DNA of 34,225 bases from Bacteroidales bacterium UBA1219 (lineage in GTDB: Bacteria; Bacteroidota; Bacteroidia; Bacteroidales; P3), in contig DBXF01000063.1 of assembly GCA_002309295.1 (NCBI GenBank), forward strand, positions 9,512-43,736. Reading direction: 5' to 3'. Both the position numbers and the translations under genes were made by a program. This document shows, in pieces, positions 14,534 to 23,774 of this stretch (position 1 is the first letter of the stretch; each line of letters opens with the position of its first letter). The notes below the pieces were generated by a model, which was not told the DNA's origin, did not search any database, and worked only from the letters and a program-made list of their open reading frames with translations.

Positions 14534-15373
14534 ATGAAAAACAGTGATATGGATCCTGTGATACTGTCGGCTCTGCGCGAAGACATAGGCGACGGCGACC
14601 ACAGCACATTGGCCTGCATTTCGCCCGACAACCGTGGCAAAGCCCGCATGATTGCCAAGGCCGACGGAATTATTTGCGGCATTCCGGTAGGAAAACGTGT
14701 GTTCGAACTGGTGGACCCCACGCTGGTGGTAACCACCTACAAAACCGACGGCGAGGCCGTTGCCAAAGGCGACCTGATACTTACGGTGGAAGGACCTTCG
14801 GGCTCGATACTCACCGCCGAGCGCACCGCCCTCAACTTTATGCAGCGTATGAGCGGCATAGCCACCCAAACCCATGCTATGACCGACATGCTGAAGGGCA
14901 TGCACACCAAACTGCTCGACACCCGCAAGACAACGCCCAACCTGCGCATTTTCGAGAAATATGCCGTTAAAACCGGCGGCGGCGAGAACCACCGTTTCGG
15001 ACTTTACGACATGATAATGCTGAAGGACAATCACATAGACTTCGCCGGAGGCATCGAGAAAGCCATTGCCAAGACCAACGACTACCTCAAGGCCAAGGGC
15101 AAGAACCTCAAAATTGAGATAGAGGTGCGCAACCTCGACGAGCTGAACCGCGTTCTGGCTGTGGGCAACGTGCACCGCATCATGCTCGACAATTTCACTC
15201 CCGAACTGCTGAAAGAGGCCGTGAAAATCATTGACGGACGCTACGAAACCGAGGCTTCGGGCGGAATTACCGACAAAACTCTTCTGCAATATGCCGAGAG
15301 CGGGGTGGACTACATCTCCGTCGGCGCGTTGACGCATCACATTAAAAGTCTGGACATTAGCCTTGTGGTGTAA
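14534..15373 (+). CDS. nadC: Nicotinate-nucleotide pyrophosphorylase (quinolinate phosphoribosyltransferase)
   Basis: NadC makes nicotinate mononucleotide from quinolinate and PRPP in de novo NAD synthesis. The 279-residue protein (from the ATG at 14534) has the usual length and motifs: REDIGDGDHST near the N-terminus, LTAERTALNFMQRMSGIAT, DTRKTTPNLR, KYAVKTGGGENHRFGLYD, MLKDNHI and the phosphate-binding EASGGIT. The Arg and Lys residues in DTRKT, HR and LKDNH contact the substrate in known structures. I reject the upstream ATG at 14369 because it lies before the promoter and would add 55 non-conserved residues. nadA and nadB are not in the window. The next gene starts four bases after its stop, so the two are almost certainly cotranscribed. 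Confidence 0.97.
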   Translation: MKNSDMDPVILSALREDIGDGDHSTLACISPDNRGKARMIAKADGIICGIPVGKRVFELVDPTLVVTTYKTDGEAVAKGDLILTVEGPSGSILTAERTALNFMQRMSGIATQTHAMTDMLKGMHTKLLDTRKTTPNLRIFEKYAVKTGGGENHRFGLYDMIMLKDNHIDFAGGIEKAIAKTNDYLKAKGKNLKIEIEVRNLDELNRVLAVGNVHRIMLDNFTPELLKEAVKIIDGRYETEASGGITDKTLLQYAESGVDYISVGALTHHIKSLDISLVV

Positions 15374-15376
15374 GCC

Positions 15377-16435
15377 ATGAAAAGGATAGAAAAGTTGAAA
15401 AAACGCAAGGAAAGTCTGGTGGAGTATTTCCAGAAACTCCCCCGCAAGCTGCTCTACAAGCGGCCTGTGCGTAAGTTTCTGCATCTTATCAAGCAGATAA
15501 CGCTGCCGGGCTTCCAGGGTGTGCCCATTTTCGATGTGCTAGAATTTTTTATCAGTAACCTGCTCAAGGAATCCATCGCCAACCGTGCCAAGGCCATGGC
15601 CTTTTCGTTTTTCCTGGCGTTGTTTCCCATGCTGCTGTTCCTGTTCTCGCTGTTGCCCTATTTCCCCATTCAGGGCATTATCAACGAGCTATATTCGGCC
15701 CTCAACGAGATGCTGCCCGCCGATGTCTATGCCAAGGTGATAAACACTATGGACGAGATACTTACGCACAAACATACGGTGTTGCTATCTGTCGGATTCT
15801 TAGGCACTTTGGTAGTGTCCGTCAACGGTATGGACTCCATAATGCAGGCTTTCAACCAGTCGTTGAACATCATCGAAACACGTAGTTTTGTAAAGCGAAA
15901 ACTGCTGTGTCTGTACCTCGTGCTGCTGCTTTTTGTGCTTGTGGCGGTAGTGCTTACCATTATGATGGGATACAAACATTTCACGGCCTATCTGCTTTCG
16001 CGGGATTTGATTGCCGAAAATTTCTGGTACTACGCCATGAATGTGGGCAAATGGATTCTGATGATTGCCATAGGTCTGTTTGTGATTTCGTCTATCTACT
16101 ACGTGGCTCCCGTTAAAAAACAGCGTCTGAATTTCTTTTCTGCAGGAGCGTCGCTCTCCACGGTGCTTTTCTTCCTTGTAACAGCCGGTTTCCGTCTGTA
16201 CATCGAGAATTTCTCCAACTACAACGCCCTGTACGGCTCCATCGGAACGCTGATAATAGTGATGCTGTGGATTCAGCTCAGCTGTATGATACTTCTTATT
16301 GGTTACGAACTGAATATCAGTATAGTAACCACCAAAAACAAAGACAATCCGTTTATACACGGAAAGATAGTGAACAAACCTGCAGAAGCTGAAGTGGCTG
16401 CAGAAAATGAAAATAATAACGTAGAAAATAATTAA
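15377..16435 (+). CDS. YihY/BrkB-family inner membrane protein
   Basis: The 352-residue protein has a basic N-terminal cytoplasmic stretch (MKRIEKLKKRKESLVEYF). About six membrane helices follow between residues 65 and 320, including AMAFSFFLALFPMLLFLFSLLPYF, HTVLLSVGFLGTLVVSVNGM, LLCLYLVLLLFVLVAVVLTIM and IGTLIIVMLWIQLSCMILLIGYELN. The YNALYGSIG and LWIQLS...GYELN signatures identify the YihY/BrkB family. It was once annotated as ribonuclease BN, which is now considered wrong; the true function is not settled, though transport or envelope roles are suggested. The C-terminal 25 residues are acidic and low-complexity (AEAEVAAENENNNVENN). It lies between nadC and the thioesterase in a tightly packed run, with a single base before the next ATG. 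Confidence 0.92.
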   Translation: MKRIEKLKKRKESLVEYFQKLPRKLLYKRPVRKFLHLIKQITLPGFQGVPIFDVLEFFISNLLKESIANRAKAMAFSFFLALFPMLLFLFSLLPYFPIQGIINELYSALNEMLPADVYAKVINTMDEILTHKHTVLLSVGFLGTLVVSVNGMDSIMQAFNQSLNIIETRSFVKRKLLCLYLVLLLFVLVAVVLTIMMGYKHFTAYLLSRDLIAENFWYYAMNVGKWILMIAIGLFVISSIYYVAPVKKQRLNFFSAGASLSTVLFFLVTAGFRLYIENFSNYNALYGSIGTLIIVMLWIQLSCMILLIGYELNISIVTTKNKDNPFIHGKIVNKPAEAEVAAENENNNVENN

Positions 16436-16436
16436 T

Positions 16437-16826
16437 ATGGAAATAATGATTCCTCAAGGCATTGAAAACGAGCTGACTAAGCTTGTGACCGAAAACGATT
16501 CGGCATCGAACTGTGGCTCGGGACTGCTGCCGGTGTTCGCCACTCCAGCGCTTGTGGCCTTTATGGAGCAGACGGCACATACTAGTATCGGTCATCTTTT
16601 GCCCGAAGGTAGCACCAGCGTTGGCGCGGAAATCAATGTAAAACATCTGAAAGCCACGCCGTTGGGGATGCAGGTGCGATGCCACTCCAAACTCGTTGAA
16701 TCCGACGGCCGCAGGCTGGTGTTCAACATCGAGGCTTACGACGAAGTGGCCAAGATAGGGGAGGCGGTGCATATCAGATACATCGTTGATTCCAAACGTT
16801 TTATGGATAAATTAGGAAAGAAATAA
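16437..16826 (+). CDS. FlK-like hotdog-fold thioesterase
   Basis: The 129-residue protein matches the fluoroacetyl-CoA-thioesterase-like subfamily of hotdog thioesterases. The family triad is intact: Thr36 in FATPALVAFMEQTAH, Glu44 in the same helix, and His70 in VGAEINVKHLKATPLGM. The spacing of 8 and 26 residues equals that of the Thr42-Glu50-His76 triad of FlK. Bacteroidota members are unlikely to use fluoroacetyl-CoA; they probably hydrolyse some short acyl-CoA. A second in-frame ATG at 16446 (MIPQG) is nearly as good a start. The gene sits one base after the YihY-like gene and 26 bases before the methyltransferase gene. Confidence 0.9.
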   Translation: MEIMIPQGIENELTKLVTENDSASNCGSGLLPVFATPALVAFMEQTAHTSIGHLLPEGSTSVGAEINVKHLKATPLGMQVRCHSKLVESDGRRLVFNIEAYDEVAKIGEAVHIRYIVDSKRFMDKLGKK

Positions 16827-16852
16827 TTGTTACTGAATAAACTTCTCAAACC

Positions 16853-18055
16853 ATGATAATAATCAAAGAAGGCAACAAAACGGTAGAGAACAAAAGCACT
16901 GCCGCGAAATTTAAAATGATAGCCAAAACCATGTTCGGGCTGGAGGAGGTACTTGCCGCCGAGCTTAAAGAGCTGGGTGCCGAGGACATCACCCCCGTAA
17001 CCCGTGCCGTGACCTTCACCGGCACTATGGAAACCCTCTACAAAGCCAACTACTGCTGTCGCACCGCCCTTGCCATACTCAAGCCCTTCGCCGAGTTTGA
17101 GGCCAACAACGAGCATGAGCTCTACGACAACGTTTATAAAATCGAGTGGGAGAAAATTCTCGACGTCGACTGCACCTTTTTCATCGAATCGGCGGCCAAC
17201 AGCAAGATTTTCACCAATTCGTACTACGCCGCCCTCAAGACCAAGGACGCCATTGTGGACCGTTTCCGCTCCATGTTCGGCAAACGTCCCTCTGTGGATA
17301 CCGAAAATCCTACGTACAAATTCAACATACACATATACAACAACAAAGTAACTCTGTTGATGAACAGCTCCGGCGAGTCGCTGCACAAACGCGGCTACCG
17401 TCAGGCGGTAGGCATCGCTCCTATCAACGAGGTGCTTGCTGCAGGAATGATACAGCTAAGCGGCTGGAAAGCCGACTGCAGTTTCTTCGACCCCATGTGC
17501 GGCTCGGGAACGATACTCATCGAGGCGGCGATGTTCGCCAACAACATACCGGCGCAGTACTACCGTCACGGTTTCGGATTTATGAAATGGAAGGAGTTCA
17601 GCAGGCCCGACTGGCGACGTGTCAAGGAACAGGCCGACCGTCAGATACGCGAGTTTGAGTACGAGATTTGGGGCTCCGACATCGATATGGGCGTGCTGCA
17701 GCAGGCCGAGACCAACCTCAAATACGCCAAGCTGCACCACGACGTGATGCTTTACAACGAGTCCATCGAAACCAAGGAACCGCCCGAAGGCGAGTGCATC
17801 ATTATCACCAATCCGCCTTACGGCGAACGTATAGCTGTGGAGGACCTCAACAGCATGTACACCATGATTGGCAACACTTTCAAGAACCTCTACGGCGACG
17901 GCAAGACGGCCTGGCTCATCACCTCCGATTTCGAGGCTATGAAAAACATCGGCCTGCGTCCCTCGCGCAAGATACACCTCTTTAACGGTCCGCTGGAATG
18001 CCGTTTCCTGAAATTCGACCTCTACAGCGGCTCCAAGAAAGACAGATATAAATAA
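16853..18055 (+). CDS. THUMP-domain class I 23S rRNA methyltransferase (RlmL N-terminal type)
   Basis: The 400-residue protein has an N-terminal ferredoxin-like plus THUMP region (about 18-170: KTMFGLEEVLAAELKELGAED, then YKFNIHIYNNKVTLLMNSSGESLHKRGYR). A Rossmann methyltransferase domain follows. The SAM-binding motif DPMCGSGTILIEAAM starts at Asp213, and the amino-methylation motif NPPY is at 320-323 followed by GER. This is the architecture of the N2-guanine methyltransferase half of E. coli RlmL (G2445). Bacteroidota often carry this half alone, without the RlmK half. The first 17 residues (MIIIKEGNKTVENKSTA) are not conserved, so the true start may be the Met at residue 22. Modification site is inferred from the family. 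Confidence 0.9.
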   Translation: MIIIKEGNKTVENKSTAAKFKMIAKTMFGLEEVLAAELKELGAEDITPVTRAVTFTGTMETLYKANYCCRTALAILKPFAEFEANNEHELYDNVYKIEWEKILDVDCTFFIESAANSKIFTNSYYAALKTKDAIVDRFRSMFGKRPSVDTENPTYKFNIHIYNNKVTLLMNSSGESLHKRGYRQAVGIAPINEVLAAGMIQLSGWKADCSFFDPMCGSGTILIEAAMFANNIPAQYYRHGFGFMKWKEFSRPDWRRVKEQADRQIREFEYEIWGSDIDMGVLQQAETNLKYAKLHHDVMLYNESIETKEPPEGECIIITNPPYGERIAVEDLNSMYTMIGNTFKNLYGDGKTAWLITSDFEAMKNIGLRPSRKIHLFNGPLECRFLKFDLYSGSKKDRYK

Positions 18056-18094
18056 TTGAAATACACAGAATAACGAATATAATAATTGAAAACG

Positions 18095-20338
18095 ATGAAA
18101 AGATACATAATCCTGATACTGGCTTTGGCCGCAGTGCCCAGCCTTTTTGCACAGATCAACCGTGGCGGCGAGCCTTACGCTTTCGCCAACAGCTTGGACA
18201 ATCCCGTCGAGGTGGTGATGCCCGCCGTGGATGTGGAACAGTATATGCTTGAGGACGAGCGTAATACCGACTCCAAACATCCGTTCCGTTTCGGTGCCGA
18301 ACTCGACACCAACCTCTCGCTCGCCAATTCCGGCGCATGGCAGCAACTGCCCAACGGCGACCGTGTGTGGCAGCTGAAAGTTACCTGCCGCGGGGCAAAG
18401 ACGCTGAATTTCATCTTCGACCGCTTTGTAATCCCGCAAGGTGGCCGTATGTTCATCTACACCCCCGACCGCAAGTACGTTACGGGTGCTTTCACCGAGC
18501 AGAGCAACAATCCGGAGCATGTGTTCTCCACTTCGCTGTATCCCGGACAGTCGGTGATAATGGAATACTACGAACCACTGTCGGTGCGTGGCACCAGCGA
18601 GATTACCCTCTCCACCGTTATCCACGGCTACCGCGACATATTGTTCAAATCCGACAAGGGAGCTTACGGCACTTCGGGCTCGTGCAACATAAACATCAAC
18701 TGTCCCGAAGGAGCCAACTGGCAGATGGAGAAACGCGGCGTGGCGTTGATAATCAACCGTGGCAGTGCTCACTGTACAGGGGCGTTGATAAACAACACCG
18801 CCAACGACGGCACTCCCTATTTCCTCACCGCCAACCACTGTGTGAGCGGATATGGCTCCAGTCCGTCGAACTTCGTTTTTGTTTTTATGCACGAGTCGGC
18901 CACCTGCAATGGTACTTCAGGCCCTACCATATATTCTGTCAACTATGCCTCGCTTATAGCTACCGCCTCCAACTCCGACTTTGCTTTGCTGAAACTAAAT
19001 GACACCGTGCCTTTGTCGTACAACCCGCTGTATCTCGGCTGGTCGCGTTCCACCACGGCACCCACCTCTATGACCTGCATACACCATCCCAGTGGCGATT
19101 TGAAAAAGATCTCCCACGCTGGTGCGGGCAGTAGTTCTACGTATCTCGACAACACCACCGATGACGGTACCCACTGGTGCGTGTCGCGATGGCTGCAAGG
19201 CACCACAGAGGGCGGCTCGTCGGGTTCACCGTTGTTCAACCAGAACCACCAGATTATAGGCCAGCTGCACGGCGGCGACGCTTCGTGCTCCGACCCGCAG
19301 GGCTCTGACTACTACGGCAAATTTTCCTATTCGTGGACAAACAACAATGCCTCGTCGTCGTCGGAACGCCTGAAAGACTGGCTCGACCCCAACAACACCG
19401 GAGCCGTTACCTGCCCCGCCTACGACCCATGCACCTCGTCGCTGAGCAGTGATGTGGTGGTTAGCAACAACGGAATTGATTCCACTTACTGCAACATCTC
19501 CAGCATCGACCCCGAAATACGTATTGCCAACCGCGGCAACGACACCCTGCGCACACTTGTAATCAAATACCAACTCGACAACCAAACCCCGCAACAATAT
19601 TCTTGGAGCGGCACGTTGATACTTAACATGTCGCAAGCAGTCGCCCTAAACAGCGTGCCTGTAACTCCCGGCAGCCATGTGCTGACCATCTGGAGCGAGC
19701 TGCCAAACGGTCTTGCCGACCAGAATACCTCCAACGACACCATCCGTGTCCCCTTTGTTGTGAACAGCGGCACCGAGGTTGCATATCGCATATCCATCCC
19801 CGATCAGTATTCGGGTTACCTCGATTGGTTTGGCAGTTACATTAGCTGGGAGTTTGTGCGCGATGACGGCACTGTCCTTGCCTCGCACGACGAGCTGACT
19901 TCGGTGGATTTCAGCGAGTCTTTCTGCACCGAGCCGGGATGCTACACCCTGCGGGTGACAATTTCATCGTATATGTCGCGTCTGCGTAACGAAATGACAC
20001 TCGAAGGCTTTGTGAACGGCGGCCGTGTGCGTTCTGTAACGGGTTCCGACTCAATACGTTTCTGCACCACTGACGCTGGTTTGGAGATGCCTTCGGCTCA
20101 AAACGACTTCGAACTCTACCCCAATCCTGCCAAACCGCACAGCCTTATTTTCGTGGACTTCGCCGATGCCGCACCGCGCCAGTATTTCATCCTCGACGCC
20201 AAAGGCACTGTGGTTTCCGAAGGCCGTGTGGATGACGAACACAACGAAATTGCATTGCCCAAGACGTCGGACGGACTTTATTTCGTTCAGGTGGTGGGTA
20301 GCAATAGTACTTCTGTCAAGAAATTGATAATCAAATAA
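18095..20338 (+). CDS. Secreted trypsin-like (lysyl endopeptidase-type) protease with T9SS sorting domain
   Basis: The 747-residue preproprotein starts with a signal peptide (MKRYIILILALAAVPSLFAQ). A propeptide of about 175 residues precedes a trypsin-fold protease domain opening at SGSCNININCPEG. The catalytic triad is His248 in FLTANHCVSG, Asp295 in NSDFALLKL and Ser376 in TEGGSSGSPLF. The paired Cys and the CNIN/NCPEG opening resemble Achromobacter-type lysyl endopeptidase. After the protease come beta-rich modules and a C-terminal type A sorting domain (FELYPNPAKP through DGLYFVQVVGSNSTSVKKLIIK), which directs export by the type IX system and cell-surface attachment. I use the ATG at 18095 rather than the TTG nine bases upstream. 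The cleavage specificity is inferred only. Confidence 0.92.
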   Translation: MKRYIILILALAAVPSLFAQINRGGEPYAFANSLDNPVEVVMPAVDVEQYMLEDERNTDSKHPFRFGAELDTNLSLANSGAWQQLPNGDRVWQLKVTCRGAKTLNFIFDRFVIPQGGRMFIYTPDRKYVTGAFTEQSNNPEHVFSTSLYPGQSVIMEYYEPLSVRGTSEITLSTVIHGYRDILFKSDKGAYGTSGSCNININCPEGANWQMEKRGVALIINRGSAHCTGALINNTANDGTPYFLTANHCVSGYGSSPSNFVFVFMHESATCNGTSGPTIYSVNYASLIATASNSDFALLKLNDTVPLSYNPLYLGWSRSTTAPTSMTCIHHPSGDLKKISHAGAGSSSTYLDNTTDDGTHWCVSRWLQGTTEGGSSGSPLFNQNHQIIGQLHGGDASCSDPQGSDYYGKFSYSWTNNNASSSSERLKDWLDPNNTGAVTCPAYDPCTSSLSSDVVVSNNGIDSTYCNISSIDPEIRIANRGNDTLRTLVIKYQLDNQTPQQYSWSGTLILNMSQAVALNSVPVTPGSHVLTIWSELPNGLADQNTSNDTIRVPFVVNSGTEVAYRISIPDQYSGYLDWFGSYISWEFVRDDGTVLASHDELTSVDFSESFCTEPGCYTLRVTISSYMSRLRNEMTLEGFVNGGRVRSVTGSDSIRFCTTDAGLEMPSAQNDFELYPNPAKPHSLIFVDFADAAPRQYFILDAKGTVVSEGRVDDEHNEIALPKTSDGLYFVQVVGSNSTSVKKLIIK

Positions 20339-20358
20339 ATAATATCGCTAAACCGCTT

Positions 20359-21396
20359 ATGGCTGCAAAAGACCAATCAACCGTAAAACAGATAATCGAT
20401 AGCGTAAAGAATGGCGTCGTCAAGCCTGTGTATTTCTTCACGGGGTCGGAGACTCACGCTTTGGACGTGCTTTCCGATTTTTTCGAGAAAGAGGTAGTTC
20501 CCGAGGAGAATCAGGGTTTCGACCAGACTGTGGTTTACGGTCTCGACACTAATATGAAAGCCATTGTCGACACAGCCAAGCAGTTTCCCACTTTTCCTAC
20601 GACCAAATACCGCCTTGTGTTGGTAAAAGAGGCTCAGCATCTTGATACGAGAGACAATTCGGAATGGGATGTTCTGATAAACTATCTGGAACATCCTTCC
20701 GATCTCTCGATAATAGCCTTCTGCTACCGTAACAAGGAATTTAAAAACGCCAAATTGAAGAAGGCAATATCGTCAAAAGGCGTTTTCTTTGAGACGCCGA
20801 AAATGTACGACAATCAGGTGCCGGCATGGATAACTAGATACGTTGCGGAGCAGGGCTATACAATATCGCAGCAAAGCGCCGCCGTCATCGCCGAATCGCT
20901 GGGCGCCAATACTAGCAAGATTGCCAACGAGCTCTCCAAGGTGTTCATATCCCTGCCCAAAGGCAGCGCCGTAACCAACGACATCATCGAACGCGAGATA
21001 GGCATAAGCAAAGACTACAACGTGTTTGAACTGACAAAAGCCCTTGGCTGCAAGGACGTGCTGAAATGTAACCGCATTGTGAACCATTTCGCAGCCAACC
21101 CCAAGGACAACCCAATCCAAAAGATACTCCCCAACATCTACAACCATTTCATCAAAGTGATGATATACCAGCAACTTACCGACAAGTCGTCACAGTCTGC
21201 GGCTTCCGCCCTTGGCATAAATCCTTATTTTGTGGGCGACTACAAGACCGCCGCACTCAATTACTCCCTGCCCAAGTTGGCGGCCATCATAGGATACCTC
21301 AAAGAAGCCGACCTCAAATCGAAAGGGGTGCGCAACACAGGCACCGTTACCGACGGCGAAATAATTAAAGAACTTGTATTCAAAATATTACACTGA
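20359..21396 (+). CDS. holA: DNA polymerase III delta subunit (clamp loader)
   Basis: HolA opens the beta sliding clamp within the clamp-loader complex. The 345-residue length is right for the family. The N-terminus contains KPVYFFTGSETHALDVLSDFF, matching the PxYLLxGxE start of delta subunits. RLVLVKEAQHLD matches the strand preceding the clamp-binding region. The C-terminal collar domain includes NPIQKILPNIYNHFIKVMIYQQL and LPKLAAIIGYLKEADLKSKGVRNTG. It is embedded in the long plus-strand run, 20 bases after the protease gene and four bases before the TonB receptor start. Confidence 0.95.
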   Translation: MAAKDQSTVKQIIDSVKNGVVKPVYFFTGSETHALDVLSDFFEKEVVPEENQGFDQTVVYGLDTNMKAIVDTAKQFPTFPTTKYRLVLVKEAQHLDTRDNSEWDVLINYLEHPSDLSIIAFCYRNKEFKNAKLKKAISSKGVFFETPKMYDNQVPAWITRYVAEQGYTISQQSAAVIAESLGANTSKIANELSKVFISLPKGSAVTNDIIEREIGISKDYNVFELTKALGCKDVLKCNRIVNHFAANPKDNPIQKILPNIYNHFIKVMIYQQLTDKSSQSAASALGINPYFVGDYKTAALNYSLPKLAAIIGYLKEADLKSKGVRNTGTVTDGEIIKELVFKILH

Positions 21397-21400
21397 CAGC

Positions 21401-23728
21401 ATGCGTAAAATATTCATCTACACACTGATACTGACACTTCTGCCACTCTTGGCAGGGGCACAAAGCACTATCAAAGGCTTTATTTACGACAAGGACAACG
21501 GCGAGCCGATACCCTTTGCCAACATAGTGTTGTTGGATACCAAATACGGTGCCGCCACCGACATCAACGGCTTTTTCCTTATCAACAAAATCCCCAAGGG
21601 AGAATATACTGTTTCGGTGAAATATGTTGGTTACGACGATTATACCGAAAAAGTGTCGATACAGTCGGCGGGACAAACGGTGCAGCTGCGTATTGAACTA
21701 AAATCCAGCACTCTAGTGCTGCAAACGGTGAAAGTGTCGGGACGCAGGCAGGAGCGCAACGACAATACCAAAGTGTCGGTGGAGAAGATTTCGCCCATGG
21801 AGATATTGCAGATGCCGTCTATCGGCGGGCAGGCCGACATAGCCCAGTATTTGCAGGTGCTGCCGGGTATCAACTTCACCGGCGACCAGGGTGGACAGCT
21901 CTACATCCGCGGCGGCTCCATGATTCAGAACAAGACCCTCCTCGACGGCATGGTGGTGTACAACCCCTTCCACTCCATAGGTCTGTTTTCGGTGTTCGAA
22001 ACAGATGTCATCCTAAACGCCGACGTTTACACTGGCGGTTTCGGTGCCGAATATGGCGGACGCATCTCCTCGGTGCTCGACATCACCACCCGCGACGGCA
22101 ACAGCAAACGCCATACGGGCAAGATTTCCGCCAACACCATGGGGGCGGGACTTTTGGTGGAAGGCCCCCTGAAAAAGGAACGCCCCGACAATGGTTCGTC
22201 AATTTCATATCTTATCACGGCCAAAAACTCGTATCTCTCACATTCGTCAAAACTTTTATATCCTTACGTGAAAGACGGTCTGCCTTACGACTTTCTCGAC
22301 GTGTACGGGAAACTGAGTTTCAAATCCGAGTCGGGCAGCAAATTCAGCGTGTTCGGTTTCGGATACAACGACTGGGTGAGCAACTACCAGTCCATAGCCG
22401 ACTACAAATGGAACAACTACGGCGCCGGAGCCAACTTTGTGATAGTGCCGGGCAGCGACGCCCTTGTGGAAGGCACCTTGGCATACTCCGACTACAAGAT
22501 AGAGTTCAGCGATGTGCATAACAGCGGCATGGATCCCCGCACCAGCGAGATTGGTGGCCTTTCCGGTGTTCTCGACATCGTTAATTTCTTCGGCAGGGAC
22601 AAGTTCACCTATGGTATCAATGTGGAGATGTTCCGCACCGATTATTCGTTCCAGAACCAGTACTACCGCAAGTTTGCCGTAAAAGAGAACACAAGCGAGC
22701 TGGCGGTATTTGCCACCTATAAGATGAACAGGGATCACTGGATAATCGAACCCGGCCTGCGTTTGGTTTATTACGCATCGGTGGCCAAATTCTCTCCCGA
22801 ACCTCGCGTGGCTCTCAAATACAAACTCAACGACAAAGTGCGTTTCAAACTAGCTGCCGGACTCTACAGCCAGAATTTCCTCGACGCCCGTCCCGACAAC
22901 GATGTGGTGAACCTCTTCAACGGTTTCCTTACCGGTTCCGAAAATCTTGGCATCACCGAGACTTTCCGTGGCGAGGAGGTGAGCAGCTGCGTGCAGAACG
23001 CCCAGCACATAATCCTCGGCGCCGAATACGATGCCAACGACTGGCTGTCGTTCAATGTGGAGCCGTATTTCAAGAATTTCTCACAGCTGGTGAATATGAA
23101 TCGCAACCTTATGTACGACAACTCGTCGGAGTATCAGGAAGGCGGCATCTACGAAAAGCCGGAATATCTACGCAAGAATTTCATTATTGAGAAAGGCAAG
23201 GCCTACGGCATCGACTTCAGCGCCCGCTGCACCTACGGCATGTCGTATCTTTGGGTGGCATACTCGCTGGGATATGTAGAACGTTCCGACGAGGAAATTA
23301 CCTACAATCCTCACTACGACCGCCGCCACAACGTCAACGTGCTGTTCACCTACAAGGCCGGACAGAAACTCGACTGGGAGTTTAGCTTGCGATGGAACTA
23401 CGGCAGCGGATTCCCCTACACACAGACCCTCGGGCTGTACGAAAACCTCACCTTCGGCGGCGGTCTCAACACCGACTACCGTCTCGAAAACGGCGAAACG
23501 GGAATCTATTACGCCACCGTCAACGGAGGCCGTCTGCCCTCGTACCACCGCCTCGACGCCTCGGTGAAAAAACGTTTCGCCTTCGGCAAACGCTCCATCT
23601 TCGACATCAGCCTGAGCGTCACCAACCTCTACAACCGCAACAATATGTTCTATTTCAACCGTCTCACTTTCGAGCGTGTGGACCAGCTGCCAATAATGCC
23701 CAGCCTCGGCATGTCGCTCACTTTCTAA
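21401..23728 (+). CDS. TonB-dependent outer membrane receptor with CarboxypepD_reg-like N-terminal domain
   Basis: The 775-residue protein has a signal peptide (MRKIFIYTLILTLLPLLAGAQ). A carboxypeptidase-regulatory-like beta domain follows (about 22-105: STIKGFIYDKDNGEPIPFANIVL), then a TonB plug (about 125-225: SIGGQADIAQYLQVLPGINFTG, LYIRGGSMIQNKTLLDGMVVYNPFHS). A 22-strand barrel runs to the end, with terminal SLGMSLTF. It lacks the long SusC type architecture and has no SusD partner, so it is probably a smaller receptor for an iron complex, vitamin or peptide. The substrate is not readable from sequence. The ATG at 21401 is preferred because it begins the signal peptide; the longer frame overlaps holA. 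Confidence 0.93.
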   Translation: MRKIFIYTLILTLLPLLAGAQSTIKGFIYDKDNGEPIPFANIVLLDTKYGAATDINGFFLINKIPKGEYTVSVKYVGYDDYTEKVSIQSAGQTVQLRIELKSSTLVLQTVKVSGRRQERNDNTKVSVEKISPMEILQMPSIGGQADIAQYLQVLPGINFTGDQGGQLYIRGGSMIQNKTLLDGMVVYNPFHSIGLFSVFETDVILNADVYTGGFGAEYGGRISSVLDITTRDGNSKRHTGKISANTMGAGLLVEGPLKKERPDNGSSISYLITAKNSYLSHSSKLLYPYVKDGLPYDFLDVYGKLSFKSESGSKFSVFGFGYNDWVSNYQSIADYKWNNYGAGANFVIVPGSDALVEGTLAYSDYKIEFSDVHNSGMDPRTSEIGGLSGVLDIVNFFGRDKFTYGINVEMFRTDYSFQNQYYRKFAVKENTSELAVFATYKMNRDHWIIEPGLRLVYYASVAKFSPEPRVALKYKLNDKVRFKLAAGLYSQNFLDARPDNDVVNLFNGFLTGSENLGITETFRGEEVSSCVQNAQHIILGAEYDANDWLSFNVEPYFKNFSQLVNMNRNLMYDNSSEYQEGGIYEKPEYLRKNFIIEKGKAYGIDFSARCTYGMSYLWVAYSLGYVERSDEEITYNPHYDRRHNVNVLFTYKAGQKLDWEFSLRWNYGSGFPYTQTLGLYENLTFGGGLNTDYRLENGETGIYYATVNGGRLPSYHRLDASVKKRFAFGKRSIFDISLSVTNLYNRNNMFYFNRLTFERVDQLPIMPSLGMSLTF

Positions 23729-23774
23729 ATAATAAATAATCAGTTCGAACGTTGTTATTAAAAAATATTGCAAT

